Source: an uncultured Capnocytophaga sp. (GTDB lineage: Bacteria > Bacteroidota > Bacteroidia > Flavobacteriales > Flavobacteriaceae). From it: a stretch of DNA of 46,815 bases. The number at the start of each line of letters is the position of its first letter. Within the stretch, counting starts at the first letter, position 1. The stretch covers positions 1 to 46,815 of the forward strand of contig NZ_CALHGG010000080.1 in assembly GCF_938029845.1 (NCBI RefSeq). Direction: 5' to 3'. The notes below the pieces were generated by a model. It was not told the DNA's origin. It was given only the letters and a program-made list of their open reading frames with translations, and did not search any database. Positions 8,277 to 17,500 of the stretch are shown here, piece by piece. The position numbers were made by a program, and so were the translations under genes.

Positions 8277-9440
8277 ATGGCAACAAAAACATTTCAAGGG
8301 TGTAGCTATACCGATTTATGGGTATCCCCAGCCAATTGGCAGAAAGCTACTAAAAAGGATTTAGACAAAGATTGGTATGTACAATGCACTTTCTTTGATC
8401 CTCGTCATGAAAAGAAATATCCTCAAGGCTTTCCTTTTCGAAAGAGGGCTAATAAGCCACAAACAATAGAGGAACGTAAGGCGCTTATTTCTTTCTTTCT
8501 CAAAAGTATTCCCCAACAATTCAATGATGGGTATAACCCTATTACTAAAAAGTACATGAACCTCAGAAATGAGGGGCTGTATCCCGACCTGCTCTTTATT
8601 GAGGCATATAGGCGTGCCTTGGAGATAAAATCAGGCACTAAATCACATCTCTATAATATAAAGCGTGCTATTGATAGACTTGAGGAAGCCAGTGAAGCGC
8701 TTGGTATGCAGTATATCAAAATCAAGGATTTGCGCCGTGTGGATCTTAAGCGTATGCTTGATTATCTACAGCTTACTGACAAGTATTATAACAAGTTCGT
8801 GATTTACTTCTCAAGCCTCTATCGAGAGCTTATAGAGTATGAGTGCTGTGAGAGTAATATTACAAGGGATATTTACCCTAAAAAGACTTTTAAGGAACCA
8901 CGCCTTGTGCTTGAGAAAAACGAATTAGATAGGGTAAGGGAGCACTTGGAGGAGACACACCCCGATTTCTATCGCTATATGATGATCTTCCTCTACTCAG
9001 GAGCACGTAACACAGAGCTTTTCAGACTACAACGCAAAGATGTAGATTTGGATAAGCAGGAGTTTGTCATACTACTTGAAAAGGGCGGGCAGTATAAACG
9101 ATGTACTAAGGTGATACTTTCCCCTGCATTGGAATATTGGCGTGAAGTATGTGAGGAGTGTAAAAGCCCTGATGATTATCTTTTTGCCTTGAACTTCGTA
9201 CCCAGTAAGAAAATGGGAAATAAAGAAATTGTTACCCGATTTTGGAAACGAAATGTAAAAGACAAACTTGGTATTGAAGCTGATTTTTATTCACTCAAAC
9301 ACTATATGCTTGATAACTTAGATAGTGATACCGCTATGTTATTGGCTTCCCATACCAATAAAAACACTACCGCTATCTATCAGGTAAATAAAGCCAAAAA
9401 GGATAGGGAAATGCTTAAACAGCTGAAAATAGAGATATAG
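8277..9440 (+). CDS. int: Phage tyrosine-recombinase integrase
   Basis: A 387-residue integrase with an N-terminal arm-binding region, a SAM-like core-binding domain (about residues 100-200) and a C-terminal catalytic domain. Catalytic candidates are R244 in YSGARNTELFRL, H342 in YSLKH, H359 in ASHTNKN and the nucleophile Y368 in TTAIYQ. The second arginine of the classical HxxR box is replaced (FYSLKH), a variation I associate with Bacteroidetes phage integrases. It would catalyse site-specific integration at the adjacent tRNA-Arg. It converges on the ImmA gene and ends at a shared bidirectional terminator. The start ATG sits right after the repeat region that may regulate it. Confidence 0.93.
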   Translation: MATKTFQGCSYTDLWVSPANWQKATKKDLDKDWYVQCTFFDPRHEKKYPQGFPFRKRANKPQTIEERKALISFFLKSIPQQFNDGYNPITKKYMNLRNEGLYPDLLFIEAYRRALEIKSGTKSHLYNIKRAIDRLEEASEALGMQYIKIKDLRRVDLKRMLDYLQLTDKYYNKFVIYFSSLYRELIEYECCESNITRDIYPKKTFKEPRLVLEKNELDRVREHLEETHPDFYRYMMIFLYSGARNTELFRLQRKDVDLDKQEFVILLEKGGQYKRCTKVILSPALEYWREVCEECKSPDDYLFALNFVPSKKMGNKEIVTRFWKRNVKDKLGIEADFYSLKHYMLDNLDSDTAMLLASHTNKNTTAIYQVNKAKKDREMLKQLKIEI

Positions 9441-9442
9441 AA

Positions 9443-9464
9443 AAAGCCCCAATTAAGGGGCTTT
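9443..9464. terminator. Bidirectional terminator, copy 1
   Basis: Stem AAAGCCCC (9443-9450), loop AATTAA, stem GGGGCTTT (9457-9464), with T-rich flanks on both strands, between the convergent integrase and XRE/ImmA genes. The hairpin and its 5' flanking A recur exactly at 14545-14567. Confidence 0.85.
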
Positions 9465-9466
9465 CT

Positions 9467-10540
9467 TTATTCTGTAACTACTTTAAGTTTAGGTTTTATA
9501 ACCGCAAAAGGTTGCTGCAAAAGATACTTTTGTATAATATCAAGGGGAAGCGAGAACGCCCCCGCAAGCTCATTCTCAGTATAACCAAGCTCTTTTAGAT
9601 GCAAACCTACAGAGGTGCTAAATACTTGAGGGTAATCAATGGAAACAGTATCTTTTTCTTTTTTCTTCTCTCCACTCCTGCTCAACTCAATATTGAGAAA
9701 TTGGTATCTATCCTTATCTATTGCCCCTAATGATTGTGCTCGTTTGACAATAGCAGCCTTTGAGGTAAGCCAATAGTTTTTCAAAGCACTAAGAGCCGAC
9801 ACCTTGAGGTTTCCCAAAGACTTCATTATAGCACTTTTTGGCATTAGAAATTCCGAAGCAAAATCATTCGCTTCTTGCTCCTTGTTTCTGCCAATGGGTA
9901 TAGGAAAATCAGGAGAGCAGTGCATAACCAAATGACCTAACTCGTGAGCTAATGTAAATCGTTTCCTATCATTGGTAAAACGTTTATTTATAACTATAAC
10001 CGCAAATCCTTTAGGAGTAAAAAATGAGATCCCATCAAATTTTTCATCGGTATTGAGTTCGTATATAATAATTCCTTTGTTCTCTATCACCTTAAAAATA
10101 TCATGGATAGGTTCATCGGGTGCTATTCTGAAGTTCTTCCTTGTAAATATAGCTGCTTCTTCAGGGGTATATCCCTCTTCTAAGTCTAATGTAACTAAGG
10201 AAAAATCAGGATAATCTACAGAATCAGCCATTTCATCTATAAGATAGCCTATAAACTTACACGAAGTCTCAAAGTCCTGTAAGAGTGTCTTTGATATATA
10301 TGATTTTTTACGATAATTTGCTATCGCTAAGTCAATATTTATATTTTGAAAAAAGAACTCTTTAGGAAAATTGAGGGTCTCAAATATTTTCCCTAAAAGT
10401 TCATCAGAAAGTCCTCCAAGTCCTTTTTCAAACTTGGATAAGTTAGATTGTGAAAGCCCTTGCACTGCTTTTGACAATTCCGTTTGTGTGAGCCCCCTAT
10501 ACTCTCTGGCAAGGGTAAGCTGTGAGTGATTAACTTTCAT
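9467..10540 (-). CDS. XRE-family HTH plus ImmA/IrrE metallopeptidase
   Basis: A 357-residue protein. Residues 5-60 form an XRE helix-turn-helix (LTLAREYRGLTQTELSKAVQGLSQSNLSKFEKG). The middle carries a zinc-peptidase motif HELGH at 199-203 with a downstream EANDFASEFLMP supplying the third ligand, as in ImmA/IrrE (COG2856). ImmA of ICEBs1 cleaves its repressor and IrrE controls the radiation response, so this protein could regulate the prophage or act with its neighbour. The neighbour, an unknown 211-residue protein, is 65 bases upstream in the same orientation. No separate CI-like repressor is seen nearby. Length exceeds plain ImmA because of the extra C-terminal 130 residues. Confidence 0.88.
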   Translation of the reverse strand: MKVNHSQLTLAREYRGLTQTELSKAVQGLSQSNLSKFEKGLGGLSDELLGKIFETLNFPKEFFFQNINIDLAIANYRKKSYISKTLLQDFETSCKFIGYLIDEMADSVDYPDFSLVTLDLEEGYTPEEAAIFTRKNFRIAPDEPIHDIFKVIENKGIIIYELNTDEKFDGISFFTPKGFAVIVINKRFTNDRKRFTLAHELGHLVMHCSPDFPIPIGRNKEQEANDFASEFLMPKSAIMKSLGNLKVSALSALKNYWLTSKAAIVKRAQSLGAIDKDRYQFLNIELSRSGEKKKEKDTVSIDYPQVFSTSVGLHLKELGYTENELAGAFSLPLDIIQKYLLQQPFAVIKPKLKVVTE

Positions 10541-10605
10541 TTTCGTTAGGTTTTTGATGATGTGTAAAGGTGTAAAATGATAAGGAAGGTTGCTCTATTG
10601 GGTTA

Positions 10606-11241
10606 CTAATTTACCCTTTTCTTCTTAGACTGCTCTTTTACCTTTGGAAGCAGTCTATCATTAGAATTAGGTACTGAAATAGTAGGAATAGTAACAGAGG
10701 TAAGTTCTTCTTCGTAAAAACGCCACTGTATTTTTTCCTCGTCTATATAAACAAAGTGTGGAGCCATTAGCTCGCCAAACTTACTCTTTTGCCACCCAAA
10801 GAAAATAATAGGATTTTCGTACGCAGTGGGGTCAAAAATAAGTGTTTGCACTTGGTTTAAGATAGAATTGTTTGCTTTGGTTCGGATGTTCATTGGCATT
10901 TCTTTCTTGTCCAATTTCTTGATAAGAAAAGAATACCCTTTCATACTTAAAGCAAACCGCTTGTATTTCCAAAATTTCCAATCACTCGGAAAGGCTTTTT
11001 GGAGTTCTCCAATAATGCAAGTCTGAAAAGTACTTGCTTCAAAACCTCTGCTTCTCGAATCGGGCGGGTACTTACTCATTGCTTTTTTGAATAAATCCTT
11101 AGCCTTGTGAAAAGCAGTAAAGAATTGGCTTATAACCAATTCAGAGCAATCAGCCAAAAAAGTTTCCTTTTTCGCTATTTTTCGTTTGCAAAATTGTACG
11201 AAAGTTCGTACATTTGCACACTCTTTATCATTATGCTTCAT
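10606..11241 (-). CDS. Unknown 211-residue partner of the XRE/ImmA protein
   Basis: No named family could be assigned. The sequence is basic, has no signal peptide or membrane segment, and contains SRGFEASTFQTCIIGELQ, a central YSFLIKKLDKKEMP, and a later IIFFGWQKSKFGELMAP followed by HFVYIDEEKIQW. I recall proteins of this pattern (FGWQKxKFG, PxxVYIDE) encoded just upstream of XRE/ImmA genes in other bacteria, so the two are likely a functional pair, perhaps a toxin-antitoxin-like or defence module (inference). The promoter box TATATTTG lies at 11324-11317 and a hairpin (11280-11305) is in the leader. Confidence 0.7.
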   Translation of the reverse strand: MKHNDKECANVRTFVQFCKRKIAKKETFLADCSELVISQFFTAFHKAKDLFKKAMSKYPPDSRSRGFEASTFQTCIIGELQKAFPSDWKFWKYKRFALSMKGYSFLIKKLDKKEMPMNIRTKANNSILNQVQTLIFDPTAYENPIIFFGWQKSKFGELMAPHFVYIDEEKIQWRFYEEELTSVTIPTISVPNSNDRLLPKVKEQSKKKRVN

Positions 11242-11279
11242 TTTAAATTTTTATTTAATTTAAAGCAACCTTCCTCATC

Positions 11280-11324
11280 AATATCTCTGCGCCCACAGAG
11301 ATATTTTTTTACGGTGCAAATATA
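11280..11324 (-). promoter_or_regulatory. Promoter and leader hairpin of the 211-residue partner gene
   Basis: On the minus strand TATATTTG (11324-11317) matches the -7 consensus. About 12 bases downstream comes a perfect 10-base inverted repeat, AATATCTCTG (11280-11289) and CAGAGATATT (11296-11305), loop CGCCCA. It could be an operator for the adjacent HTH protein or an mRNA leader hairpin. Confidence 0.6.
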
Positions 11325-11438
11325 TAATTTTTATTTGAAATTGTATATAATTTTTTCACTAAGTTATCAACATTCCTCTTTAAAAACGTGTGATGTATTT
11401 TGTGTGTTAAATTTCTTTCGCATTCCTTTATAATTTCT

Positions 11439-11446
11439 TAATTTTG
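11439..11446 (+). promoter_or_regulatory. Promoter -7 box for the HsdR-N-like gene
   Basis: TAATTTTG, 30 bases ahead of the ATG at 11477, with TTTC 19 bases further upstream (11416-11419) as a weak -33. It is divergent from the promoter at 11324. Confidence 0.5.
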
Positions 11447-11476
11447 TACCTAATTTAATAACACATCAATCATAAC

Positions 11477-12559
11477 ATGGAAATAGAAGCAGAACTCAAA
11501 GGCAAATTAGAGCAGCTTTATAATCGTGTAGAAAGTCTTAAAGACCAAATCAGCACAGAGGAAGCTACTAAAAACGCCTTCATCATGCCTTTCTTGCAGA
11601 TACTCGGTTACGATGTATTCAACCCTACTGAGGTTATTCCTGAGTATGTGGCGGATATAGGCACTAAGAAAGGAGAAAAGGTAGATTATGTAATCAAAAA
11701 AGACGATCAGGTCGTGATTATCATTGAGTGTAAGCATTGGAAAGAAAACATCAATGCGCATAACTCCCAATTGCACCGATACTATCACGTTACCGATGCA
11801 CGCTTTGGTATTATTACCAATGGAATTGTGTATGATTTCTTCACAGACCTTGAAAAGCCTAATATCATGGACAACAACCCTTTCCTTACCGTGAATTTGG
11901 CTAACCTCAAGGATAGCACTATTAAGGAGCTGGTGAAGTTCACCAAGGCGACCTTTAGCATTGACAATATATTAGAGAGCGCTGAAGCTCTCAAGTATGT
12001 ACGTGCTTTCAAGAACGAGTTTGAAAAGGAGATACAGGAGCCGTCCGATGATTTTATCAAGCTATTGGCGCGCCGTTTCTTTGATAAGCAAATCACCTCT
12101 GGACGTTTGGAAATATTCCGTGGGTATCTCAAGCGCGCAATGACCTCTTACTTTAATGACTCAATCAGTACGCGCCTAAAAACTGCCCTTGACATTAACG
12201 AGGGAAAAGCACAACAGCCCAAGGACGAACCTTCAGAAATGGAGCCTATAGACGAGGGAGACGAAAATAGAATCGTTACCACAGAGGAAGAGTTAGAGGG
12301 CTTTCAGATAATCAAAGCGATTGTTAGAGAGAAAGTACCCGCTTCACGAATTGCTTATCGAGATACCATTTCATACTTTGGGATATTATTGGACGATAAC
12401 AATCGCAAGCCTATTTGTAGGTTACACTTCAACGGTGCAAAGAAATATATCGAGTTCTTTGACAAAGGAAAAGACAGCTCCGAAAAGGTATTTATTGACA
12501 GCTTGGACGATATTTACACTCATAAGGAACGCCTATTACATACCCTTGAAATTTACTAA
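11477..12559 (+). CDS. Orphan HsdR-N-type nuclease-like protein
   Basis: A 360-residue protein whose first 170 residues match the N-terminal nuclease domain of type I restriction subunit R. They include EEATKNAFIMPFLQILGYDVFNP, then the PD-(D/E)XK-type residues D70 (KVDYVI) and E84-x-K86 (IIIECKHW), then ITNGIVYDFFTDL. There is no helicase domain and no HsdM/HsdS gene nearby. The C-terminal part (RIAYRDTISYFGILLDD, RLHFNGAKKYIEF) is a separate small domain seen in similar stand-alone proteins. A DNA-cleaving defence role is possible but unproven. It is the first gene of a plus-strand trio in the accessory module. Confidence 0.82.
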   Translation: MEIEAELKGKLEQLYNRVESLKDQISTEEATKNAFIMPFLQILGYDVFNPTEVIPEYVADIGTKKGEKVDYVIKKDDQVVIIIECKHWKENINAHNSQLHRYYHVTDARFGIITNGIVYDFFTDLEKPNIMDNNPFLTVNLANLKDSTIKELVKFTKATFSIDNILESAEALKYVRAFKNEFEKEIQEPSDDFIKLLARRFFDKQITSGRLEIFRGYLKRAMTSYFNDSISTRLKTALDINEGKAQQPKDEPSEMEPIDEGDENRIVTTEEELEGFQIIKAIVREKVPASRIAYRDTISYFGILLDDNNRKPICRLHFNGAKKYIEFFDKGKDSSEKVFIDSLDDIYTHKERLLHTLEIY

Positions 12560-12604
12560 TAATGATAAATTTTCTTGAATAATAAAATTTGATAAATACT
12601 TACT

Positions 12605-13942
12605 ATGGGTCTTTTTGATTTCTTAAAAAAGAAAGAGTTTGACAGGATAAAAGAATTGGAGAATAGAGTAAAGGAGTTGGAGGCTAAAAACAATTCTTTG
12701 TCTAAATATTTACCATTAACAGATATAGAAAGCCAAATAGAAAAACTAGAGCAAGACAAAATTAATATATCTAAAGAATATGAAAGTCTTAGATTTCATT
12801 ATCATAAAGCCCTTGCAACTTATGAAGAATTAAAAAAGAAAATAAGTGTTTTTGAAGATGATTTGGAAATGGCTGAATATGGAGTCTATCAGCCTCATTT
12901 CAGTTTTGAAACATCCGAGGAATATAAACAAAAAATTCTTTTTTATAGAAACGAGGCTAAAGCTATGATAAAGGAAGGTAGTGCGGTAAATGGAGGAGAT
13001 ACTATTACTTGGAATGGTAGTCTTTCAAAAGGGCAAGTAATGGTAAAAAGAGAAAAGCAATTGATGTTACGCGCTTTTAATGGTGAAACAGATAGTTTTA
13101 TTGCTAATGTAGATTGGAATAACATAAAAAAAATGGAAGAACGATTAAATAAATCGTTTGAAGCTATCAATAAAGTATATAAAGATCAAGGAATATCAAT
13201 TTCAGAAATCTATAAAGAATATAAGACTTGGGAATTACAGCTCACTTATGAATATAAGAAAAAACTGCAAGAAGAGAAGGAAGAGCAAAGAGCTATCAGA
13301 GAACAAATGAGAGAAGAGGAGCGGGCAGAAAGAGAACTCGAAGCTGCAAGAATAAAAGCAGAAAAGGAAGAGATAATGTATATAAAAGCTCTCGAAAAAG
13401 CAAGAAAGGAAATAGGTACTGCTGTTGGTAAAAAGCAAGAGGAATTATTACAAAGAATAGCAGAACTTGAGGCGGGACTTATAGGTGTAGAAACATTGAA
13501 ACAAAAAGCTATATCAATGGCTCAACAAACGAAAATGGGGTATGTATATGTTATTTCTAATATAGGTGCTTTTGGAGATGATGTTTATAAAATAGGAATG
13601 ACCCGTAGGCTTGAACCCACAGAAAGAGTAAAAGAATTGGGAGATGCAAGCGTTCCTTTCCCTTTTGATATTCATGCTATGATATTCTCTGAAAACGCTC
13701 CTGAATTGGAATCAAAATTACATAATGTATTTGCAAACGAACGTGTAAATATGACTAATTATAGAAGAGAATTTTTCAATGTATCATTGGATCGTATAGA
13801 GGAGGAAGCAAAGAAATTAGGTGCTAAGGTAGAATTTACAAAACTTGCGGAAGCAGAAGAATATAGGGAAAGTCAGATATTGAAAAAGCAAATAAATCAA
13901 CAGACAATGCAGAATATAAAAGAATTTCCTGATACAATATAA
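12605..13942 (+). CDS. DUF4041 coiled-coil protein with T5orf172/MUG113 GIY-YIG domain
   Basis: A 445-residue protein. Residues 1-80 form a coiled coil (LEARVKEL-like heptads), the DUF4041-like part is about 80-210, and a long charged helix rich in E, K and R runs 210-310. The C-terminal domain starts near 312 with GYVYVISN and DVYKIGMTRR, the GIY-YIG core of the T5orf172 family, and has downstream R and E candidates (TERVKEL, PELESKLH). GIY-YIG domains are Mg-dependent DNA endonucleases. This architecture occurs repeatedly in prophages and plasmids. It is 45 bases downstream of the HsdR-N-like gene and more AT-rich than the structural genes, suggesting separate acquisition. Confidence 0.82.
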   Translation: MGLFDFLKKKEFDRIKELENRVKELEAKNNSLSKYLPLTDIESQIEKLEQDKINISKEYESLRFHYHKALATYEELKKKISVFEDDLEMAEYGVYQPHFSFETSEEYKQKILFYRNEAKAMIKEGSAVNGGDTITWNGSLSKGQVMVKREKQLMLRAFNGETDSFIANVDWNNIKKMEERLNKSFEAINKVYKDQGISISEIYKEYKTWELQLTYEYKKKLQEEKEEQRAIREQMREEERAERELEAARIKAEKEEIMYIKALEKARKEIGTAVGKKQEELLQRIAELEAGLIGVETLKQKAISMAQQTKMGYVYVISNIGAFGDDVYKIGMTRRLEPTERVKELGDASVPFPFDIHAMIFSENAPELESKLHNVFANERVNMTNYRREFFNVSLDRIEEEAKKLGAKVEFTKLAEAEEYRESQILKKQINQQTMQNIKEFPDTI

Positions 13943-13971
13943 TGAAAACTAATAAATTAAACATATAACAC

Positions 13972-14541
13972 ATGAAAAAAGTATTATTGCTCATTATGAG
14001 TTGTGTCCCTTTTTTAGGGTATAGCCAATTTATATTAACAAAAGACGGAATGGTTGATGAAAAAGACCCAAGCAAAAACTACCTTGTATATAATTTTGAA
14101 GGAAAAACTGCTAATGAATTGTATATAAGTGTCCTTACTGCTCTTACAAATTATTATGTTTCTGCAAATGATGCTATAAGTAAAGTTGAAGGGAAAATAA
14201 TCTCTATCAATGGAATTGAAAGTGGAGGTATTTGTTATGGTAATTTTATGGGGGGATGCAATCGTAAGTTTGATTTAGAGTACACTATGACTATAGATTT
14301 TAAAGATAATAAAATAAGAATAAACACCCCTATCATAGCGAAGACCAAAGGAGATGGATTTAATAATAATCATAGATATTCTTTAGTAGGTGGTGGTGGT
14401 GCTTTTGGTACTTATAGTACATTTAACAAAGATGGGAAATTGAAAGATGAAAATTCAAAAAATAGTATAGAAAATTTTTTTAACACATTGGTTAATGCAA
14501 TAATAAAAGATATTGACAATCGAAACAAAGATGATTGGTAA
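13972..14541 (+). CDS. Secreted DUF4468-like protein
   Basis: A 189-residue protein with a signal peptide (MKKVLLLIMSCVPFLGYS, cleavage before Q). The mature part begins KDGMVDEKDPSKNYLVYNFEGKTANELY and continues with beta-rich sequence FDLEYTMTIDFKDNKIRI, resembling the Bacteroidetes DUF4468 (TBP-like fold) group. It probably faces the periplasm or outer membrane of the lysogen. It is 29 bases after the GIY-YIG gene and ends at the second terminator copy. As the only exported protein in the module, it may be a surface-acting lysogenic conversion gene (inference). Confidence 0.7.
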   Translation: MKKVLLLIMSCVPFLGYSQFILTKDGMVDEKDPSKNYLVYNFEGKTANELYISVLTALTNYYVSANDAISKVEGKIISINGIESGGICYGNFMGGCNRKFDLEYTMTIDFKDNKIRINTPIIAKTKGDGFNNNHRYSLVGGGGAFGTYSTFNKDGKLKDENSKNSIENFFNTLVNAIIKDIDNRNKDDW

Positions 14542-14545
14542 AATA

Positions 14546-14567
14546 AAAGCCCCAATTAAGGGGCTTT
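14546..14567. terminator. Bidirectional terminator, copy 2
   Basis: Stem AAAGCCCC (14546-14553), loop AATTAA, stem GGGGCTTT (14560-14567), T-rich on both sides, between the convergent DUF4468 gene and the tape measure gene. Identical to 9443-9464, so the two copies frame the accessory module. Confidence 0.88.
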
Positions 14568-14569
14568 TA

Positions 14570-17500
14570 TTATGGCTTCAATTTAATGCCTTTAGTAGTA
14601 AGTTCATCTATTCCTCGTTTCACTCCTGCCATATCCTTTTTCATTCCTGATATATCATCTTTTACTTGGTGAAGTTGGTATGTATTGGTATCAATGTTTG
14701 CAAGGTGTCTTAATTGTCTTTCTGAAAGACTCACTAAAGATTGGTGCATTTCCTTTACGCCATCAACCGTTTGCTTCTCTAAAGCCGTCATAAGTGTAAA
14801 ACGTCCATTGAGTTCTTCTCCTGTGTCTTGGCTCATACGTGTAAATCCTTTTTCTACGGCTTTTCGTTGCTCGTTGAGGAAATCAAAGCCATTCGCTTTA
14901 CCCATCTCGTTCCATTGTTTAAGGAATGTTTCCATTTCTGAAACCTTACCTTTCATAGCGTTACCAAAGTTAGACACTAATTGAGATGACTGTCTCGCAA
15001 AATTTTCACTATCACCACTTTCTTCTCCTGCTTTTTTTAGTTTTTTCTGAAGTTCTTCGAAAGGTTTAGATACATAGAGTTCATACATCAGTTGCTTTCC
15101 TAATTTGCCTATTACACTTCCTACCGATTTAGCAAAACTATCAAAAGCGTTCTCTCCTTTCTGTAGAGCATTATATACGTTATCTGTAATAGATTTACCA
15201 AGTTCGCCAAAAGTATTTTTAATATATTCATCAAACTTTTTTTGTGCTTCTTGAGCTCGGTCATATTGGTTTATTATTTCTTGTAGTGCTTCCTTTCCTC
15301 CTTCTCCAAATTGTTCTGTTTTGACTATACTTTCAGCTAATTCTCTATTAAATTCTCCATTTGACTTAATTAAGTCAGGATACATTGATGTTAATTTGCT
15401 ATAGTCATTAACTGATTTTCTCCACCAAAGAAAACCTTCTTTATGACTTCCTGATACAATATTGATTTTATCTAAAGAAGTTTCAAACTTATCATTTGTA
15501 CTCTTTATTTTTTTATACTCTTCATAAAAATTATAATCTTTTGCTGTGCGGGTATCCCAATAACTTCTAACATTCCCATCATCAAATAAATTCTTTTGTA
15601 ACTTTGTCCATTCATCATTGTATATCTTTAGATATTCTAATGAATTTGCGATTTCTTTAGTTCCAAAAACAGAAGTGTTTCCTTTCATTAGCATTCGTTC
15701 TTCCCAAAGAAGTCTGTTATATTCACTCTGCTGAGCTAATTTTGAAGCGGCGATTTCTTTAAGTTTCTTTTCATGTTCCAATCGTGCTTTTGATTGTGCC
15801 TCAAAACCCGATGCAACTAATCCTACTACAGCTCCGATAACAGCACCCCAGCCTCCTCCTATAGATCCTCCTGTCTGCGCCATTGATAATGTACGGTTAA
15901 GAGTATTGCTTACCGTTTGCATAGTTTGTCCTATACGTTTCAATGTCTCATTCCCATTACTCTGCCCCAGTTTTTCAAATTCTTGTCCTAACTGTCCAAA
16001 CTCTCCAGTAATTGACTGAGCATCTGAAAGGACTCCTTGAAGCGCTTCTTTCCATTCTATCGTATTGGGCTTAAACTTAAATAGTGCCTGAATGTTTTTA
16101 CCAAGCCTGCCAAATACTGTATCACTGCGATCAGCTGTATCTCTTGCCTGCTCTAATTGCTGTTTAAGGTTTTGGATAAACTCTACATTGTCCTTATAGC
16201 TCATGTCAAGAGTACTTGCTAAGGCGTCAATCTCGGCTTCAGCATCGGCTATGGTCTCACGTATCTCCTTGACAGTCTTTTTGCTCATATTCTCAAAGAG
16301 TTTAGCAATGGCTGTACCCTCTTTCTTGTAGAGTATGTCCAATTTCTTAAGCTCACGAGCTTTTTCGTCTTGCGCTTTCTTCACTTGTGGAGCGTCTGCC
16401 CCTAACTTGCCTTGTAAGGCGGCAATGTCAGCGTTGTACTTCTCCTCAATGGCTTTGCGTTGGTCTGTATAGGTTTGGTACTTCTCCAATAGCTCTTTAT
16501 ACATAGCCTCCTGCTGGCGGGTATATTCGTCTAAATTGTCCTGGTTGAGGACTTCCTGATTTTTAGCTATTCTTGCCTTTTCTTCTTGAATGGCTGGGGT
16601 ATCAGTGTTAAAATATTGCCCTTTCTTCCACTTGCCCTCTGCTTCTGCTTTCTGCTTCTCTGTTTCAATAAAAGCCTGTAACTCATCTTCTCCTTTTCGC
16701 TTGATTGTCTCGGCTCGTTTCTCATACTCAAGAACAAGCAAGGCGTTACGTTTTTCTCCGCCGTCCTTCATTGCTCTGATTTTAGCTTCGTCCTCCTCAA
16801 ACATTCTATCCTTTTCCAAACGTTCCTTGTCCCTTTTATCCTTTTCATAGTCAAAAGTAGGGAGTTCGGATTTGGTTTTGGCGGCTTTTGCTTTTTTATC
16901 ATTACCTACTGAAAAATCATCATATACTTTTTTTGCTTGTTTAAGGTTCTCCTTAGCTTCAGCAACAGCTTTCTGATAGTCACTTTCAGTTTTATATCCT
17001 GCCTTGTTGTTGGTAATATCTGCAAGTTCTTGCTCTGCTTTCTTCACCGCAGTAGCATACTTTTTGGAAAGGTCAGTATAACTATATGTCTGCTCATGGA
17101 GTTTATCCAATTGTGCCTGTAAGGTCTTTGATTGTGCTTGTAGTTCTTCTTCGTTGAAAGCAAACCAATCACCTCCGAAATTCACCCCATGAGAAGCCCA
17201 TTTGTTACCTGCTTTCTTCTGCTTTTGCAAGTCCGCAATTAGTTTTTGTCTGTGCTCTAACTCTCTCTTAATCTCTTCCTCTGATAGGTTTTTCACATCC
17301 ATGCTCCAAGCGGCTACTCTGTCACCTTTTACATCACCATGCTTAATTTTAGATTTTTCAGTAAGATATTCTAATACTTTTTTTCTCTGATTTTCAGAAC
17401 CTAATATAAAACCTCGTAAATCCTCGTTAATTCTTCCATATAACCCTGTATCTAATATGTATTTTTTGTAACTATTCTTGTCGTATGGAGATTTCATAAA

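Noticed and set aside
11785..12132. Minus frames opposite the HsdR-N-like gene
   Set aside because: Shadow frames of a gene with clear nuclease-domain residues on the other strand.
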